Origin: JAIEOG01 sp964611895
GTDB lineage: Bacteria > Bdellovibrionota > FAC87 > UBA2466
Direction of reading: 5' to 3'
Length of the DNA stretch: 64,000 nucleotides
NCBI GenBank assembly: GCA_964611895.1
Contig: CAZTDN010000001.1
Location: 62,001 to 126,000, forward strand
This document shows positions 8,733-17,987 of the stretch, piece after piece. The notes beneath the pieces are model-generated. The model was not told the origin of the DNA. It did not search any database and worked only from the letters and a program-made list of their open reading frames with translations. How positions within the stretch are numbered: position 1 is the first letter of the stretch; each line of letters starts with the position of its first letter. Position numbers and translations under genes: made by a program.

Positions 8733-9079
8733 GCAGGCCGAATCGCTGTTTTAGAAAGGGCGTCTATTGCTTGCCGGGTTCTCGCATTTTCTTGTTCCAA
8801 ACGGTCTTGTCTATCGAGAACGGTTTTAAGCCCATCTAGAACAATGCGGTTCTCAGACCTCTGTTCTTCCATAATGACTTGGGTCCGGTGGATAGAGGCC
8901 TGCACCTGTTCGAATCGGGACTCCATTTTGAATTCTAGGGAATCTACTTTGGCATCCAGGGAACTCACTTTTGCATCCAGAGAACGGATTTCTGCCCGCA
9001 ACTCGCTCCGCATCTCTTTTACCAAGCGGATGGTAGCGGGAAGATCCCCATGGGATTTTTTACGAAGCCTTTTGTCCAC
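8729..9079 (-). CDS. Small coiled-coil protein
   Basis: 116 residues, mostly charged and helical. Heptad-like repeats are obvious: RSLDAKVSSLDAKVDSLEFK is built from a 7-residue unit whose DNA shows near-identical 21-bp repeats around 8935-8990. No signal peptide or membrane segment is seen, so it is probably cytoplasmic. Start is taken at the GTG at 9079 because a stop lies five codons upstream; an internal ATG at residue 23 is an alternative. There are no cysteines. Function unknown; similar short coiled-coil proteins are frequent in Bdellovibrio-like genomes. It is convergent with the CHAP-like gene. Confidence 0.6.
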   Translation of the reverse strand: MDKRLRKKSHGDLPATIRLVKEMRSELRAEIRSLDAKVSSLDAKVDSLEFKMESRFEQVQASIHRTQVIMEEQRSENRIVLDGLKTVLDRQDRLEQENARTRQAIDALSKTAIRPA

Positions 9080-9219
9080 TTCCGAAAGGTAGATCTATCT
9101 TGAATAGTAGGCAACTTACTTAGGGGAGCGTAGTTTACGTATGGGACGGGCAAGCCATAACGCGGCGTTCTCGACAAGTGACGCGCACGTGGAATACTGC
9201 GCTTAATGGGGGGACTCCA

Positions 9220-11306
9220 ATGAAAAAATGGCTCGCTTTATCCACAGCATTTTTGTTTGCGTGCGGCACTTCGGCTCCTAGGCGCACGGCCTATGCAGAC
9301 GACTCTGTCGACACCGTTCAAATCATCACCGTCAATGGAGCCGCTAGGACCTCCACGAATCCCATCGACGTCAAACTCGGCGATGTCATTTCTCTCTCCG
9401 CGGACATTGTACGTACCGGAGGCGACTGCGAAATCCCCGAAGGCTGCCCTCTCCATGTCGAGCTCGAAGACTTTGACTGGTCCGCGGACGATTCGACCAC
9501 CGACCGGTGCGAGACTAATGCCGCCGATGTGGACTGCCTGGCAACGTCTCAATTCGAAGTCACTAACTACGGAGTAAATTTTTATGTCCCCGACTCCATG
9601 AACTCCGATATCAAACTTACCGCCACCCACCGCTCCAGCGGTGTAACGGATGAAATCGTCCTGCACCGAGCGGACATCGTCACTCCCATACCTGACGAGC
9701 CGGTCACAAGCCCCGATGAGTTTCCCGCCGATAGCGAGTTTTCTGCAGAGACTTCACTCGCTGGAATGGGACGTTGGGTTTACATCAACGGCGACCGGTT
9801 CTGGGCGCCCTACCGCTACCAAGACGAATGGGAGCCGTACCAAAACGGTTATTGGAGCTGGGACGAGACCACCGGCTGGAACTGGATCTCCTACGACCCC
9901 TGGGGATGGTACACCGACCATTACGGCGTGTGGAGACACCACGTGGCGTATGGCTGGATCTGGATCCCGTTCTCCACCCCTCGATATGAACCCTGCACTG
10001 TCACCTGGATCTACGGCACGAACTATATAGGCTGGTACCCATACTACGACGGTTACCGCGCTGGTTACCGGCACGGGTACGAACACGGTTTTGATGATGG
10101 GTACTGGGCTGGTTACCGAGCCGCGAGCTATTACTCCAGCTCTCGCTACCACCACGGCGCGACCATTATCAACTCGACCAACTTTAATGTGACTAATATT
10201 TACAAAGTGGGGCGCATCAAACGTGTGGACGTGCACCTTTATTTCTCTCACGCAATCAAGACCCGCGCCGTGGGAAGATCGCTGGGCGGTTTTAGCTCTC
10301 ATAAGGATTCCCGTGGTTGGGCCGAAAAGGCCTGTGGCGGAAAAGTCTTTGAGGCGAAGATCCGAACAGTACGCCTGGGCAAAAGCGGGCGGGACTTCAC
10401 ACGAGCCGTCTCCAATGCCACACACACTCGACCCGATTTCTATAAAAATGTCGGCAAAGCACAGCGTGGACAGAACAAAACGGCATTGGGAACCCGAATT
10501 CAAGTCGACCCGAGCACCGGTAAGGTCGAACGGCACGCGCCAACCGAAAACAAGCGAGGCCTATCCAACCCTCGGCGAACCCGAGAACCGTCCGGTGAAA
10601 TGGTAGCTGAGGCCCCACGGACCAAAAATCCCGCTAAACCCAACCCAAAGAACCCGGACTTCAAACCAGAAAAGGCCAAACCCGCTCCGGAACCCAAACC
10701 GGGGCCGCAGCCCAAACCAGGTCCAAGGCCGAAACCACCTAAGGACGATCCTAAACCTCGTCCGCCCAAAGACGATCCGAAACNNNNNNNNNNNNNNNNN
10801 NNNNNNNNNNNNNNNNNNNNNNNNNNNNNNNNNNNNNNNNNNNNNNNNNNNNNNNNNNNNNNNNNNNNNNNNNNNNNNNNNNNAACCTCGTCCGCCCAAA
10901 GACGATCCGAAACCACCTAAGGACGATCCTAAACCTCGCCCACCCAAAGACGATCCGAAGCCACCTAAGGACGACCCGAAACCTCGTCCACCCAAGGACG
11001 ATCNNNNNNNNNNNNNNNNNNNNNNNNNNNNNNNNNNNNNNNNNNNNNNNNNNNNNNNNNNNNNNNNNNNNNNNNNNNNNNNNNNNNNNNNNNNNNNNNN
11101 NNNCTAAACCTCGTCCACCCAAGGACGATCCTAAACCTCGTCCACCCAAGGACGATCCTAAACCTCGTCCACCCAAGGACGATCCGAAACCACCCAAGGA
11201 CGACCCAAAACCTCGTCCGCCTAAGGACAATCCCAAGCCACCAAGGCACGAGCCTAAGCCGGACCGAGATCCCAAGCCCGACAAAGGCCCGAAACCGCGA
11301 AAGTAG
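9220..11306 (+). CDS. Repeat-rich lipoprotein with DUF6600-like Trp/Tyr domain and Pro/Lys/Asp tandem repeats (contains two assembly gaps)
   Basis: ATG at 9220 follows a G-rich ribosome site. The lipobox FLFAC places Cys at 15. A beta domain (about 30-160) is followed by a Trp/Tyr-rich segment (about 180-300) with WVYINGDRFWAPYRY, GYWSWDETTGWNWIS and DPWGWYTDHYGVW, the pattern of DUF6600-like envelope proteins. The C-terminus is a repeat of PKPRPPKDD and PKPPKDD units, and the protein finally ends in DKGPKPRK and TAG at 11304-11306. Two runs of exactly 100 N (10784-10883 and 11004-11103) interrupt the repeat and shift the apparent frame. Each real gap must be a multiple of three for the repeat to stay in frame, so the frameshift is an artefact. 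The repeat looks like an extended linker across periplasm or cell wall. A strong terminator follows. Confidence 0.85.
10784..10883. other. Assembly gap (100 N placeholder)
   Basis: Exactly 100 N inside the tandem repeat. The flanks read CCG AAA C on the left and AA CCT CGT on the right. An 18-base insertion of one repeat unit would join them perfectly in frame, so the minimum true size is small and a multiple of three. The round number indicates unknown length. Confidence 0.97.
11004..11103. other. Assembly gap (100 N placeholder)
   Basis: Second run of exactly 100 N in the same repeat. The left flank ends GAT C and the right begins CT AAA CCT, so joining them with zero bases already restores the repeat in frame. 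The gap may be a collapsed repeat of any whole number of codons. Confidence 0.97.
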
Positions 11307-11321
11307 TACTTAATGACAGGA

Positions 11322-11350
11322 GCCCTCCGTCGAAAGACGGAGGGCTTTTT
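11322..11350 (+). terminator. Rho-independent terminator after the repeat lipoprotein gene
   Basis: A perfect 10-bp stem GCCCTCCGTC/GACGGAGGGC with a GAAA loop is followed at once by TTTTT. It starts 15 bp after the TAG of the repeat lipoprotein. The other strand lacks a T-run, so it serves the rightward gene only. Confidence 0.92.
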
Positions 11351-11366
11351 GTTTGTTGGAGAATGC

Positions 11367-14300
11367 TTACCGCTCTATGCGCAGTACGCGCCCCGACTGG
11401 CGCTCGCTAAAATAAAGATGCGATGCCGTGAACTGCAAGTCTGAATAAATCCCCGTTGGGATCGCCCCCTTGAGTGCCACAGGGATGGCCTTCGCCGTTC
11501 CGTTCATTTTGATCGATGCCGCATCTACTTCGAACACCCCTGCATCGCGCGCAAAGTATACTTTGCCTCCGTACTGCGAAAACACATAGATATTGTCCGA
11601 GCAGGCCAGACTTGCACCTGTGTCCGAGCGCTTTAAGGCAAATGGATATACTCTGCCTGTAGCCTGCTCCACCTGAATGAACTTAGAGTTCGCACAACCA
11701 AAAATATTTTCATCCGTTGAGTCAAAAGCCATTACCCCCTGCTGCGATCGAGAGGACAGCGAAGTACTCGTCCCAGCCAGTCGAAACTCACTCGTGTTGT
11801 AATACAATCCACCTTGCAAACCGCCCTGCGCGCAAGCTCCTCCCGCACAACCCGGCGCGCCCAGAGAATACAAATCTGAACTCGACAAAAGCGATGCCGA
11901 AGTCGCACTCGCTCCTGGAAGACCGGGCGAAAAAGTGGCCGTAGATAAGTAAGCTCGGTCGATTTTGGATAGAGTCGGATTGAAAAACGCCGTGTAAACA
12001 GAACGCTTCAACGACGTAAAATCGTTCCCCAACCCGGCGGCCACATCATAGCTATAGACATTCAGCCCGTCCTGAATCAGGCGCGGAGTCGCGCCGACCT
12101 GATTCAGGTCATAAACCGCCAGACCTGGATAGACTTTACCCGTAACCGAAACAGGTTTTGCTTGATACAACAAATCTGTCGACGCATCACATCGAAAAAC
12201 GTGAGTAGTAAAATCCCGTCGAACCCGCGCAACCTGGTGGCTACCCAAGCCCGAGCCGTCCAACGTAATTCGATTTAACCCGGAAAAATCCGAGTAATAC
12301 ACTCGCCCCTGAGAATCCAAACACAGTGCGGTCGGCGTATCGATCTTCATGGCCGTTCCCAGCACCACTTGATCTATCGCCGAATTACCAAAACCGAGCG
12401 CCCGTTCTGCAGTGGACGCTCCCAGATCCAGAAGCAGCACTGAGCCACTCGCCGAACCAGAGGTATAAACCAAATCCTCCGATACAAACAACGCCGCCCA
12501 GGACAGAACATTGTAACCCAGAGGAAGCGCAATCGTGTTTAGCCCTTCTCCAAAGAGATCGTTGTCGGTCAGTGCACTGCGCACATCCCGCGTGAAGTAG
12601 GTCCACGTATAGGCCGACTTGTCAGCGCCCTTTGCAGGCAAGGCCATATAGGCATGGCCCGACCAGGCCAGGGCAGCAAAAAAACGGTTTTTCTTTTTAT
12701 CGTACGAGATGGAGTTGACATAGTTGCTCAGGCCATTTCCTCCTCCCACTGGAGTGGCAGTGACCGGCGTTAACCGATAGAAAGCGGCTGCCTCGTTTGC
12801 GTCCTTAAGCTCTGGAGCTTCCAAAATATACTGTACTCCCAGCCCGGATCCAGTGGACCACCCAGCATCCGGTCCCGCAGCGAGGAGCACTCTGCCGTCG
12901 CTAGAAACTTGAAAAGCCCAATCCGAATCCGGTAGCGCCATGTCCTTCATCGCTACGCCGGTAGCATCAACCACCGGAGCAGTCGCACCCGATCCAGCGA
13001 TATGACTCAGGTGATACTCTCTATCAAAGGCAAACAACCTTCCTGCAGCACGAAAGAATAGGCGCCCGGAGGAGGAATCGAAGGCCAAGTGGCGGTGTAG
13101 GTTGGAGTCTGTATAGTCTGAAACCAAGGCTCCCGCTGGCAGCGGCATCGCAGTCGTCAGCTCGAGCTTACCGGCAACTCCAAAAATCGGCCGCACTTCT
13201 CGAGTTTGAAAGGAAATTTCCACGAGATGAAGCTGGGTCTGTGTTCCCACCTTGATCCCACCCACCGCAAAAAAAACATCCCTCACGGAGTCGTACTCCC
13301 ACTCCGCATAGGTCAAGTTATATGGGGTGGTGATCACGTCGACGCAATCATACGGGTGCTGATCCAAACTCGACGCCCGCAACATGCGGCAGGTACGCCG
13401 ATCAAACGGGTCAACCTTCACTCCCTCGTTGGTCAACAGGAGGGTTCCTTTTCGGTCCACGGCCATGAAGGACTTCTCCCCCGCCCGTTGATAACGCGTA
13501 GGCGAGCTCCCTATTCCTTTGTAAGATCTTCCAGCCAAAACTTCATACTTTACGTTAGCTTCTTGCGTGGAAATCACCGCCGCGTTTCCCGAGCGATCGA
13601 TCGCCGAAATAGCGATGTTATAAACTTTAGAAGAGTCCCACCCCACAGGAATGCGAAAAGTAAATGACCCCTTTCCATCTGAACCTATGGTTGTAAAACC
13701 CGCCGACTGTTCAAGCTCTGGCGATGGGCATTGCTTCCACAGCACACTGTTCTTAAAATTGCACCCAAGATGCGCGTAGTTCGAGGCAAGTCCTTTGGAA
13801 TCAATCTGCAGCAAAGAAACGATCAACTTAATCTCTGAAGGATTGGTGTCGTCATCGCTCACCTGAAACTCCAGAGTCTTTGTCTCTCCTGGGCTCCAAG
13901 CTCGAGCGATGATCTCCGCCGGCGTGGGGTGAAGCACCAAAACCTGTGGGGGAACACTCGGGTTGAAATTTACATCGGCGGTGACTTGGCTTTGGTTTCC
14001 TGCTTTGTCCCTAGCAAATACGGTGACCGTGTTCTTCCCTTCTACCATCATGAGAAAAGGGAGCACGTCGCTCAACTGTGTCCAACAAGCATCCGCCGGA
14101 TCTGGACGATTATAAGCGGAGCTACTACCAGTCTTTACACAAACCGCATCTACGCCGGAGGTATAGTCCCTAAACTCGACATCACGAACGCACAAATTAA
14201 AGGGCAAAAGCCTCGTGGAAACTTCTTTGCGACCGACCAACCCCGCATTGCAAGGATCTGCGACGGGTTCAGTTCCCAAAAACAGCGCGACATTCGGCGG

Positions 14301-14417
14301 GGTAATATCCGCCATGGAGAGAATAGAAAACGCTCTATCTCCGCAGCCCTGCATCAGCAAAATCAAGCTACCCAAAAAGAAGTTTGAAAAAATGTGGCTA
14401 AGTGTTTTGTTTTTCAC
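11367..14417 (-). CDS. Large lipoprotein with Ig-like N-terminal domains and beta-propeller-type C-terminal repeats
   Basis: About 1016 residues. I prefer the GTG at 14417 (VKNKTLSHIF), with AGG 6 bp upstream, over a TTG at 14435 that has no ribosome site. A signal segment ends in LLMQGC, a plausible lipobox. The first 300 residues contain beta-sandwich features such as TVFARDKAGNQSQVTADV and YNIAISAIDRSGNAAVIS, typical of bacterial Ig-like domains. The rest has repeated motifs like GRLFFRAAGRLFAFDRE, GRVYYSDFSGLNRITLDGSG and GKVYFARDAGVFEVDA, resembling NHL/YVTN propeller blades. There is no catalytic motif. Likely role is surface binding or recognition. It is the only gene on its strand between two terminator-bounded neighbours. 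Confidence 0.8.
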   Translation of the reverse strand: MKNKTLSHIFSNFFLGSLILLMQGCGDRAFSILSMADITPPNVALFLGTEPVADPCNAGLVGRKEVSTRLLPFNLCVRDVEFRDYTSGVDAVCVKTGSSSAYNRPDPADACWTQLSDVLPFLMMVEGKNTVTVFARDKAGNQSQVTADVNFNPSVPPQVLVLHPTPAEIIARAWSPGETKTLEFQVSDDDTNPSEIKLIVSLLQIDSKGLASNYAHLGCNFKNSVLWKQCPSPELEQSAGFTTIGSDGKGSFTFRIPVGWDSSKVYNIAISAIDRSGNAAVISTQEANVKYEVLAGRSYKGIGSSPTRYQRAGEKSFMAVDRKGTLLLTNEGVKVDPFDRRTCRMLRASSLDQHPYDCVDVITTPYNLTYAEWEYDSVRDVFFAVGGIKVGTQTQLHLVEISFQTREVRPIFGVAGKLELTTAMPLPAGALVSDYTDSNLHRHLAFDSSSGRLFFRAAGRLFAFDREYHLSHIAGSGATAPVVDATGVAMKDMALPDSDWAFQVSSDGRVLLAAGPDAGWSTGSGLGVQYILEAPELKDANEAAAFYRLTPVTATPVGGGNGLSNYVNSISYDKKKNRFFAALAWSGHAYMALPAKGADKSAYTWTYFTRDVRSALTDNDLFGEGLNTIALPLGYNVLSWAALFVSEDLVYTSGSASGSVLLLDLGASTAERALGFGNSAIDQVVLGTAMKIDTPTALCLDSQGRVYYSDFSGLNRITLDGSGLGSHQVARVRRDFTTHVFRCDASTDLLYQAKPVSVTGKVYPGLAVYDLNQVGATPRLIQDGLNVYSYDVAAGLGNDFTSLKRSVYTAFFNPTLSKIDRAYLSTATFSPGLPGASATSASLLSSSDLYSLGAPGCAGGACAQGGLQGGLYYNTSEFRLAGTSTSLSSRSQQGVMAFDSTDENIFGCANSKFIQVEQATGRVYPFALKRSDTGASLACSDNIYVFSQYGGKVYFARDAGVFEVDAASIKMNGTAKAIPVALKGAIPTGIYSDLQFTASHLYFSERQSGRVLRIER

Positions 14418-14666
14418 ACCAGGCCTGATTTGCAAGGGGGGGGCCTACTTTCTCTCGCACGAACTGTAAATCTCTCGTCAGGGAAATGAGCGAAAGTCGC
14501 CTTTGTTCATTCTAAGTGGTGGAATTTGTGGTTTTAATTTGGGTGCCGGGTTTCTGACGCAACCGTATTCAGAGTGGATTCGGGAATAAACCCTATAATT
14601 TCAATGACTTTTGAACCGCCTCGCAGCCGGAACTGTTTAAATCTTCACCCGGAAAAGCTGCTGGCC

Positions 14667-16214
14667 TTAGAAGAAGTAAGTCACCCCGGTCAGGACCGCC
14701 TGGGTGTTTTGGGACAAGGAGCTTAAGGAAATGGGTCTTGTTCCCACTCCGGTAAACGACGCTGTATGTGTTTGAAAAAGAAACTTCAGTTGCAAAAATG
14801 CACGTTCGCTAAAACGATAATACCCTCGCGCTGAAAAATCCCACGCACCCACATCGCGCGCGACTGCACCTGAAGTGCCTAAATCTTCCGAAACCGAAGC
14901 CACTGCCAAAGCGTTCATGTCCAAACCGAGCCCGAAGGAATCACTCAACGGAAACTGAACTCCGCCACCCAAAAGCACCCCGCTAAACGATGCCGAAGTG
15001 GGTCCCAGCTGCGTTGTATCTTCAGAAACCTGAAAACGCGTTCGAGAATAACCCACCCGCAATTGCACCATAGGCGCCAAAACAGAGTCCGACCACGCGA
15101 GTCGATACCCGCCAAGCACTCGCAGCTGATTGCTCTGAGAAGGCCTTCCTGCATCACCCAATGCCGCCGAGCCAAACATTGCGGTCCCTTCTAAAAACGT
15201 GTCCTTAGTCAATTTGACCCGCGCATCGATCGCAGCGCCGGGATAAATCGCGCCACTCGACAATGTTTGGCCACTGCTTGAAGTCCGCCCCCAGCGAATG
15301 GCCGCCGCAGCCAGATCGACGCCCAGCGACCCCCACTGATCGAGTCTCGTCGATACAGTAGCTACCGAACCGCCAACCGCACTCGCCACTGAACGCGAGA
15401 CGCCCGTTGGGCGATGGTCCGGATCTCCCGGGTTTTCGTCACTTGCCACTAAAGGGGCTAAACTCTGAAAACGGACTTTGTTCCCCTGCACCACCTCAAG
15501 GGGCTTGTTCTCAACCAGGATCGTTCCAAAGGAAAGATTGGGCTCCACACGCTCCAAACGGACAATGCCTGTTTCGGACAATGTTGGGCCATTTTCAGTT
15601 TTTTCTAGAGTAAATACAGGCAAGCGCATGCCAGTCTTGAAAGCTGGACTCCCTCGATCCAAGACCACGCGATACCCCTCACGTTTGATAATGGCGGCAT
15701 CAAAAGGCAATCCCTGCACCAATCCGTCCAACGCTTGTTCGGTAGCCTGCTCATAGCTCGCAGGCGAAAGCGGATCACTTACGTTGACATCGCCGCGGTA
15801 GACGACTTCATGAGGCCCCATGACCAGCGCCACAACAGCCACTTTGACTTGCTCTGCCTCCTTAAACACCTGGGCTAAAATCACCGAATCCAAACCCTCC
15901 TTTTTTGCCGGGAGCAAAAAGGGCTCTAGCGACGCGATGTCTGCACGGGGAAGGTCCCCGAGTGTGTCAGGAATGGGGACTTGGAGGGTGGCCTCTGTTG
16001 CAGCCTCATCCACCTGAAAACGCGGCCGCTCTTGCAAGTAGTTTTTCATGGCTGCGAGCACCCGCGGCCGTTGCGATGTTTCACCATCGCGGTTCAAGAC
16101 CCCGATGACTGTACGCTTAAAGCCAAAGCGCGCATCCATTTCAGGTGTCGCGCCGACGGTAGCGCACATCCAGGTTAGCCCTACTATTCCCCAAATCCAG
16201 TGTGAATTGCCCAT
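14667..16214 (-). CDS. Secreted protein with FlgT/CsgG-like periplasmic region and C-terminal outer-membrane beta-barrel
   Basis: 515 residues from the ATG at 16214, chosen because it gives a signal peptide ending near VGATP; longer in-frame starts would run into the divergent lpt gene. The first part (about 30-170) has alternating strands and helices as in CsgG/TolB-N-type domains. A beta segment follows, with YRVVLDRGSPAFKTGMRLPVF and GIVRLERVEPNLSFGTILVE. The last 230 residues look like an 8- to 10-strand barrel ending in aromatic VTYFF, as expected for BAM-inserted proteins. Function unknown. It is divergent from the lpt operon with about 85 bp between starts. Confidence 0.7.
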   Translation of the reverse strand: MGNSHWIWGIVGLTWMCATVGATPEMDARFGFKRTVIGVLNRDGETSQRPRVLAAMKNYLQERPRFQVDEAATEATLQVPIPDTLGDLPRADIASLEPFLLPAKKEGLDSVILAQVFKEAEQVKVAVVALVMGPHEVVYRGDVNVSDPLSPASYEQATEQALDGLVQGLPFDAAIIKREGYRVVLDRGSPAFKTGMRLPVFTLEKTENGPTLSETGIVRLERVEPNLSFGTILVENKPLEVVQGNKVRFQSLAPLVASDENPGDPDHRPTGVSRSVASAVGGSVATVSTRLDQWGSLGVDLAAAAIRWGRTSSSGQTLSSGAIYPGAAIDARVKLTKDTFLEGTAMFGSAALGDAGRPSQSNQLRVLGGYRLAWSDSVLAPMVQLRVGYSRTRFQVSEDTTQLGPTSASFSGVLLGGGVQFPLSDSFGLGLDMNALAVASVSEDLGTSGAVARDVGAWDFSARGYYRFSERAFLQLKFLFQTHTASFTGVGTRPISLSSLSQNTQAVLTGVTYFF

Positions 16215-16299
16215 TGAGGTCCAATTTACGGGATACGAGTCCGTTTGGGAATGCCAGATATGTTTACGCAAGATGCCGGGGTTGTTAGAGTGAACGGAC

Positions 16300-17262
16300 A
16301 TGGACCCTGCGAAAGCTTTATTGCGGTTCTCTCCCGTTGTGCTGTGGCTGGTGGCTGTAGTTTTATGGCCCGTGCCAGCGAACGTCCGCATGGGTCAGGA
16401 TGCAGAAATGCACGCTACTAATGACCGGGAGGGGCTCTACAAGTCCGAAATCACCCAGGCTGGATTTGGGTTGCTGGGCGCTCGCTTTTATGAATCCATC
16501 GGGACCAAAAAAAGCTGGATGGTCCGTTCGGAATTTGCCGAACTCCATCATCAGAAAGAAAATTACGCATTCATGAAGAACGTCACCGCGGATTTTTTTG
16601 CGGCACTTTCGGGAAATGTCGTTCACACTCAGAGTGATTACGGAAGGTGCCACTTTGGTAGGCACTTGATGGAGCTCGAAGGCAATGTGGCAGTGACCTC
16701 GAAGCAGGGCTACCGGTTTACGATGAAGAAACTCGACTACCACAGCAATATTCAAAAATTCCGAAGCTCCGAAATGGTGCAAATGCGCGGCCCAAACCCC
16801 GACAAACCCGATATGTTACTGACCGGACTGGGACTCGACGCAGATCTGACCAAAGAAAGCTTTGTCGTGCGCAGAAACACTCAGTCCCGTCGGAGATTGA
16901 GCAACCGGGAGTGGATTCACATCCAGTCTACTCGGGGGGAGTTTCGCACCCAATCTCAGCAGGCAGTGTTTTCGGATCGGGTAAAGGCCTCCTTGCCTTC
17001 TTTGACTATCGAGAGCGATCAACTCGAGATGAGCATGAGTGGTAAGGGGGAACTCTTGCGCGCCAAGGGCAACGTCGTTTTGTTTCACAAAGATCGAAAA
17101 GGCCGCTCGGAATCTGCCGACATCGAGATCGCTAACGAAAAGATCGTTTTGGAAGGGCATGCGGTGATTGAGGGGCAGGATACCGAGCTCAAAGGCCGAA
17201 AAATCACTCTCCACACAGATGAAGATCGGGTGGAAGTCGAACAGGCTGAGGGGACTCTTTAG
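16300..17262 (+). CDS. LPS export protein: apparent LptC-LptA fusion
   Basis: 320 residues. One membrane helix (about 10-27) anchors the protein, as in LptC. Residues ~45-170 contain an LptC-like beta-jellyroll region with FAELHHQKENYAFMKNVTADFF and GRHLMELEGNVAVTSKQGYRF. Residues ~205-320 have a second OstA/LptA-like region with SDQLEMSMSGKGELLRAKGNVVLF, ANEKIVLEGHAVIEG and GRKITLHTDEDRVEVEQAEGTL. LptC is the inner-membrane docking protein and LptA the periplasmic bridge for LPS; both have the same fold. The usual neighbours of these genes, lptB and rpoN, follow directly (3 bp to lptB). No separate lptA is present here. The alternative is a single long LptC with a second repeat of the fold. 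Confidence 0.8.
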   Translation: MDPAKALLRFSPVVLWLVAVVLWPVPANVRMGQDAEMHATNDREGLYKSEITQAGFGLLGARFYESIGTKKSWMVRSEFAELHHQKENYAFMKNVTADFFAALSGNVVHTQSDYGRCHFGRHLMELEGNVAVTSKQGYRFTMKKLDYHSNIQKFRSSEMVQMRGPNPDKPDMLLTGLGLDADLTKESFVVRRNTQSRRRLSNREWIHIQSTRGEFRTQSQQAVFSDRVKASLPSLTIESDQLEMSMSGKGELLRAKGNVVLFHKDRKGRSESADIEIANEKIVLEGHAVIEGQDTELKGRKITLHTDEDRVEVEQAEGTL

Positions 17263-17265
17263 AGT

Positions 17266-17985
17266 ATGTTTTTAACTACGCACGAACTCGTCAAAAGTTT
17301 CAAAGGCCGCGCTGTAGTGCAAGGAGTGAGCCTAACTCTCGAAAGTGGCAAAGCAGTGGGCCTGCTTGGGCCCAATGGCGCAGGCAAAACCACGACGTTT
17401 TACATGATGGTTGGCTTGGTGCGTCCTGACTCGGGGAAGGTTTGTTTGGACGGTAAAGATCTTGTATCTATGCCTATTTACGAACGAGCGCGACTGGGTT
17501 TGGGATACTTGCCTCAGGATGCGTCCGTGTTCCGGAAGCTGCGCGTTGAAGAGAATTTATTTGTTGTTTTGGATAATTTGAAAATTAGCCGTAAAGAGAA
17601 GAGAGCCAGGGCCGAGCGCGCCTTGTCCGATCTAGGCATTGCGCACTTAGCAAAACAACGCGCGATGACTCTGAGCGGCGGAGAACGCCGTCGTTTGGAA
17701 ATTGCGCGTGCTCTCTCGCTGGAGCCCAAGTTTTTGCTTCTGGATGAACCCTATGCGGGGATTGATCCATTAGCTGTTCAGGAGATCCAGCAGATCATCA
17801 AGACTCTGCGGGATCAGGGGATTGGAGTGGTCATTACCGACCACAATGTACGCGAAACACTCAGTAGTTGTGATGAAGCGTACTTGATCAAAGATGGTAA
17901 AATCTGGGTGCATGGAACGCCTCAAGATATCGTAAACAACGAATCGGCCCGGCGTTTTTACCTGGGAGAAGGTTTTAGGTTATAG
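17266..17985 (+). CDS. lptB: LPS export ABC transporter ATPase LptB
   Basis: 239 residues, family-standard length. LptB hydrolyses ATP on the cytoplasmic side of LptB2FG to extract LPS from the inner membrane. Walker A is GPNGAGKTT (35-43), the Q-loop is YLPQDASVF, the signature is LSGGERRRLEIARAL, Walker B plus D-loop is LLLDEPYAGIDPL, and the H-loop is ITDHNVRE. YLPQ(D/E) and DEPYAGIDP are characteristic of LptB among ABC ATPases. It lies 3 bp after the lptC-lptA gene and 2 bp before rpoN, so the three are one transcript. lptF and lptG are not in this window. Confidence 0.97.
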   Translation: MFLTTHELVKSFKGRAVVQGVSLTLESGKAVGLLGPNGAGKTTTFYMMVGLVRPDSGKVCLDGKDLVSMPIYERARLGLGYLPQDASVFRKLRVEENLFVVLDNLKISRKEKRARAERALSDLGIAHLAKQRAMTLSGGERRRLEIARALSLEPKFLLLDEPYAGIDPLAVQEIQQIIKTLRDQGIGVVITDHNVRETLSSCDEAYLIKDGKIWVHGTPQDIVNNESARRFYLGEGFRL

Positions 17986-17987
17986 CA

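Larger units (their letters stand above)
10729..11241 (+). repeat. Tandem repeat of 21/27-bp Pro-Lys-Asp coding units
   Basis: The array alternates 27-bp units coding PKPRPPKDD with 21-bp units coding PKPPKDD, and ends in degenerate copies (PRPPKDN, PRHEPKPD). Copies differ mainly at third positions (CCT/CCC/CCG, AAA/AAG), suggesting recent expansion. The true copy number is unknown because both assembly gaps lie inside the array. Confidence 0.95.

Noticed and set aside
10751..11284. Leftward Gly/Leu/Ser-rich reading frames through the tandem repeat
   Set aside because: They are the reverse complement of the Pro/Lys/Asp repeat and run through the N placeholders; the rightward frame has the lipobox, domain and terminator.
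14594..14599. TATAAT in the gap between the Ig/propeller and barrel genes
   Set aside because: No plausible -35 partner and no supported gene downstream; a 39-codon frame there overlaps the barrel gene and has no ribosome site.
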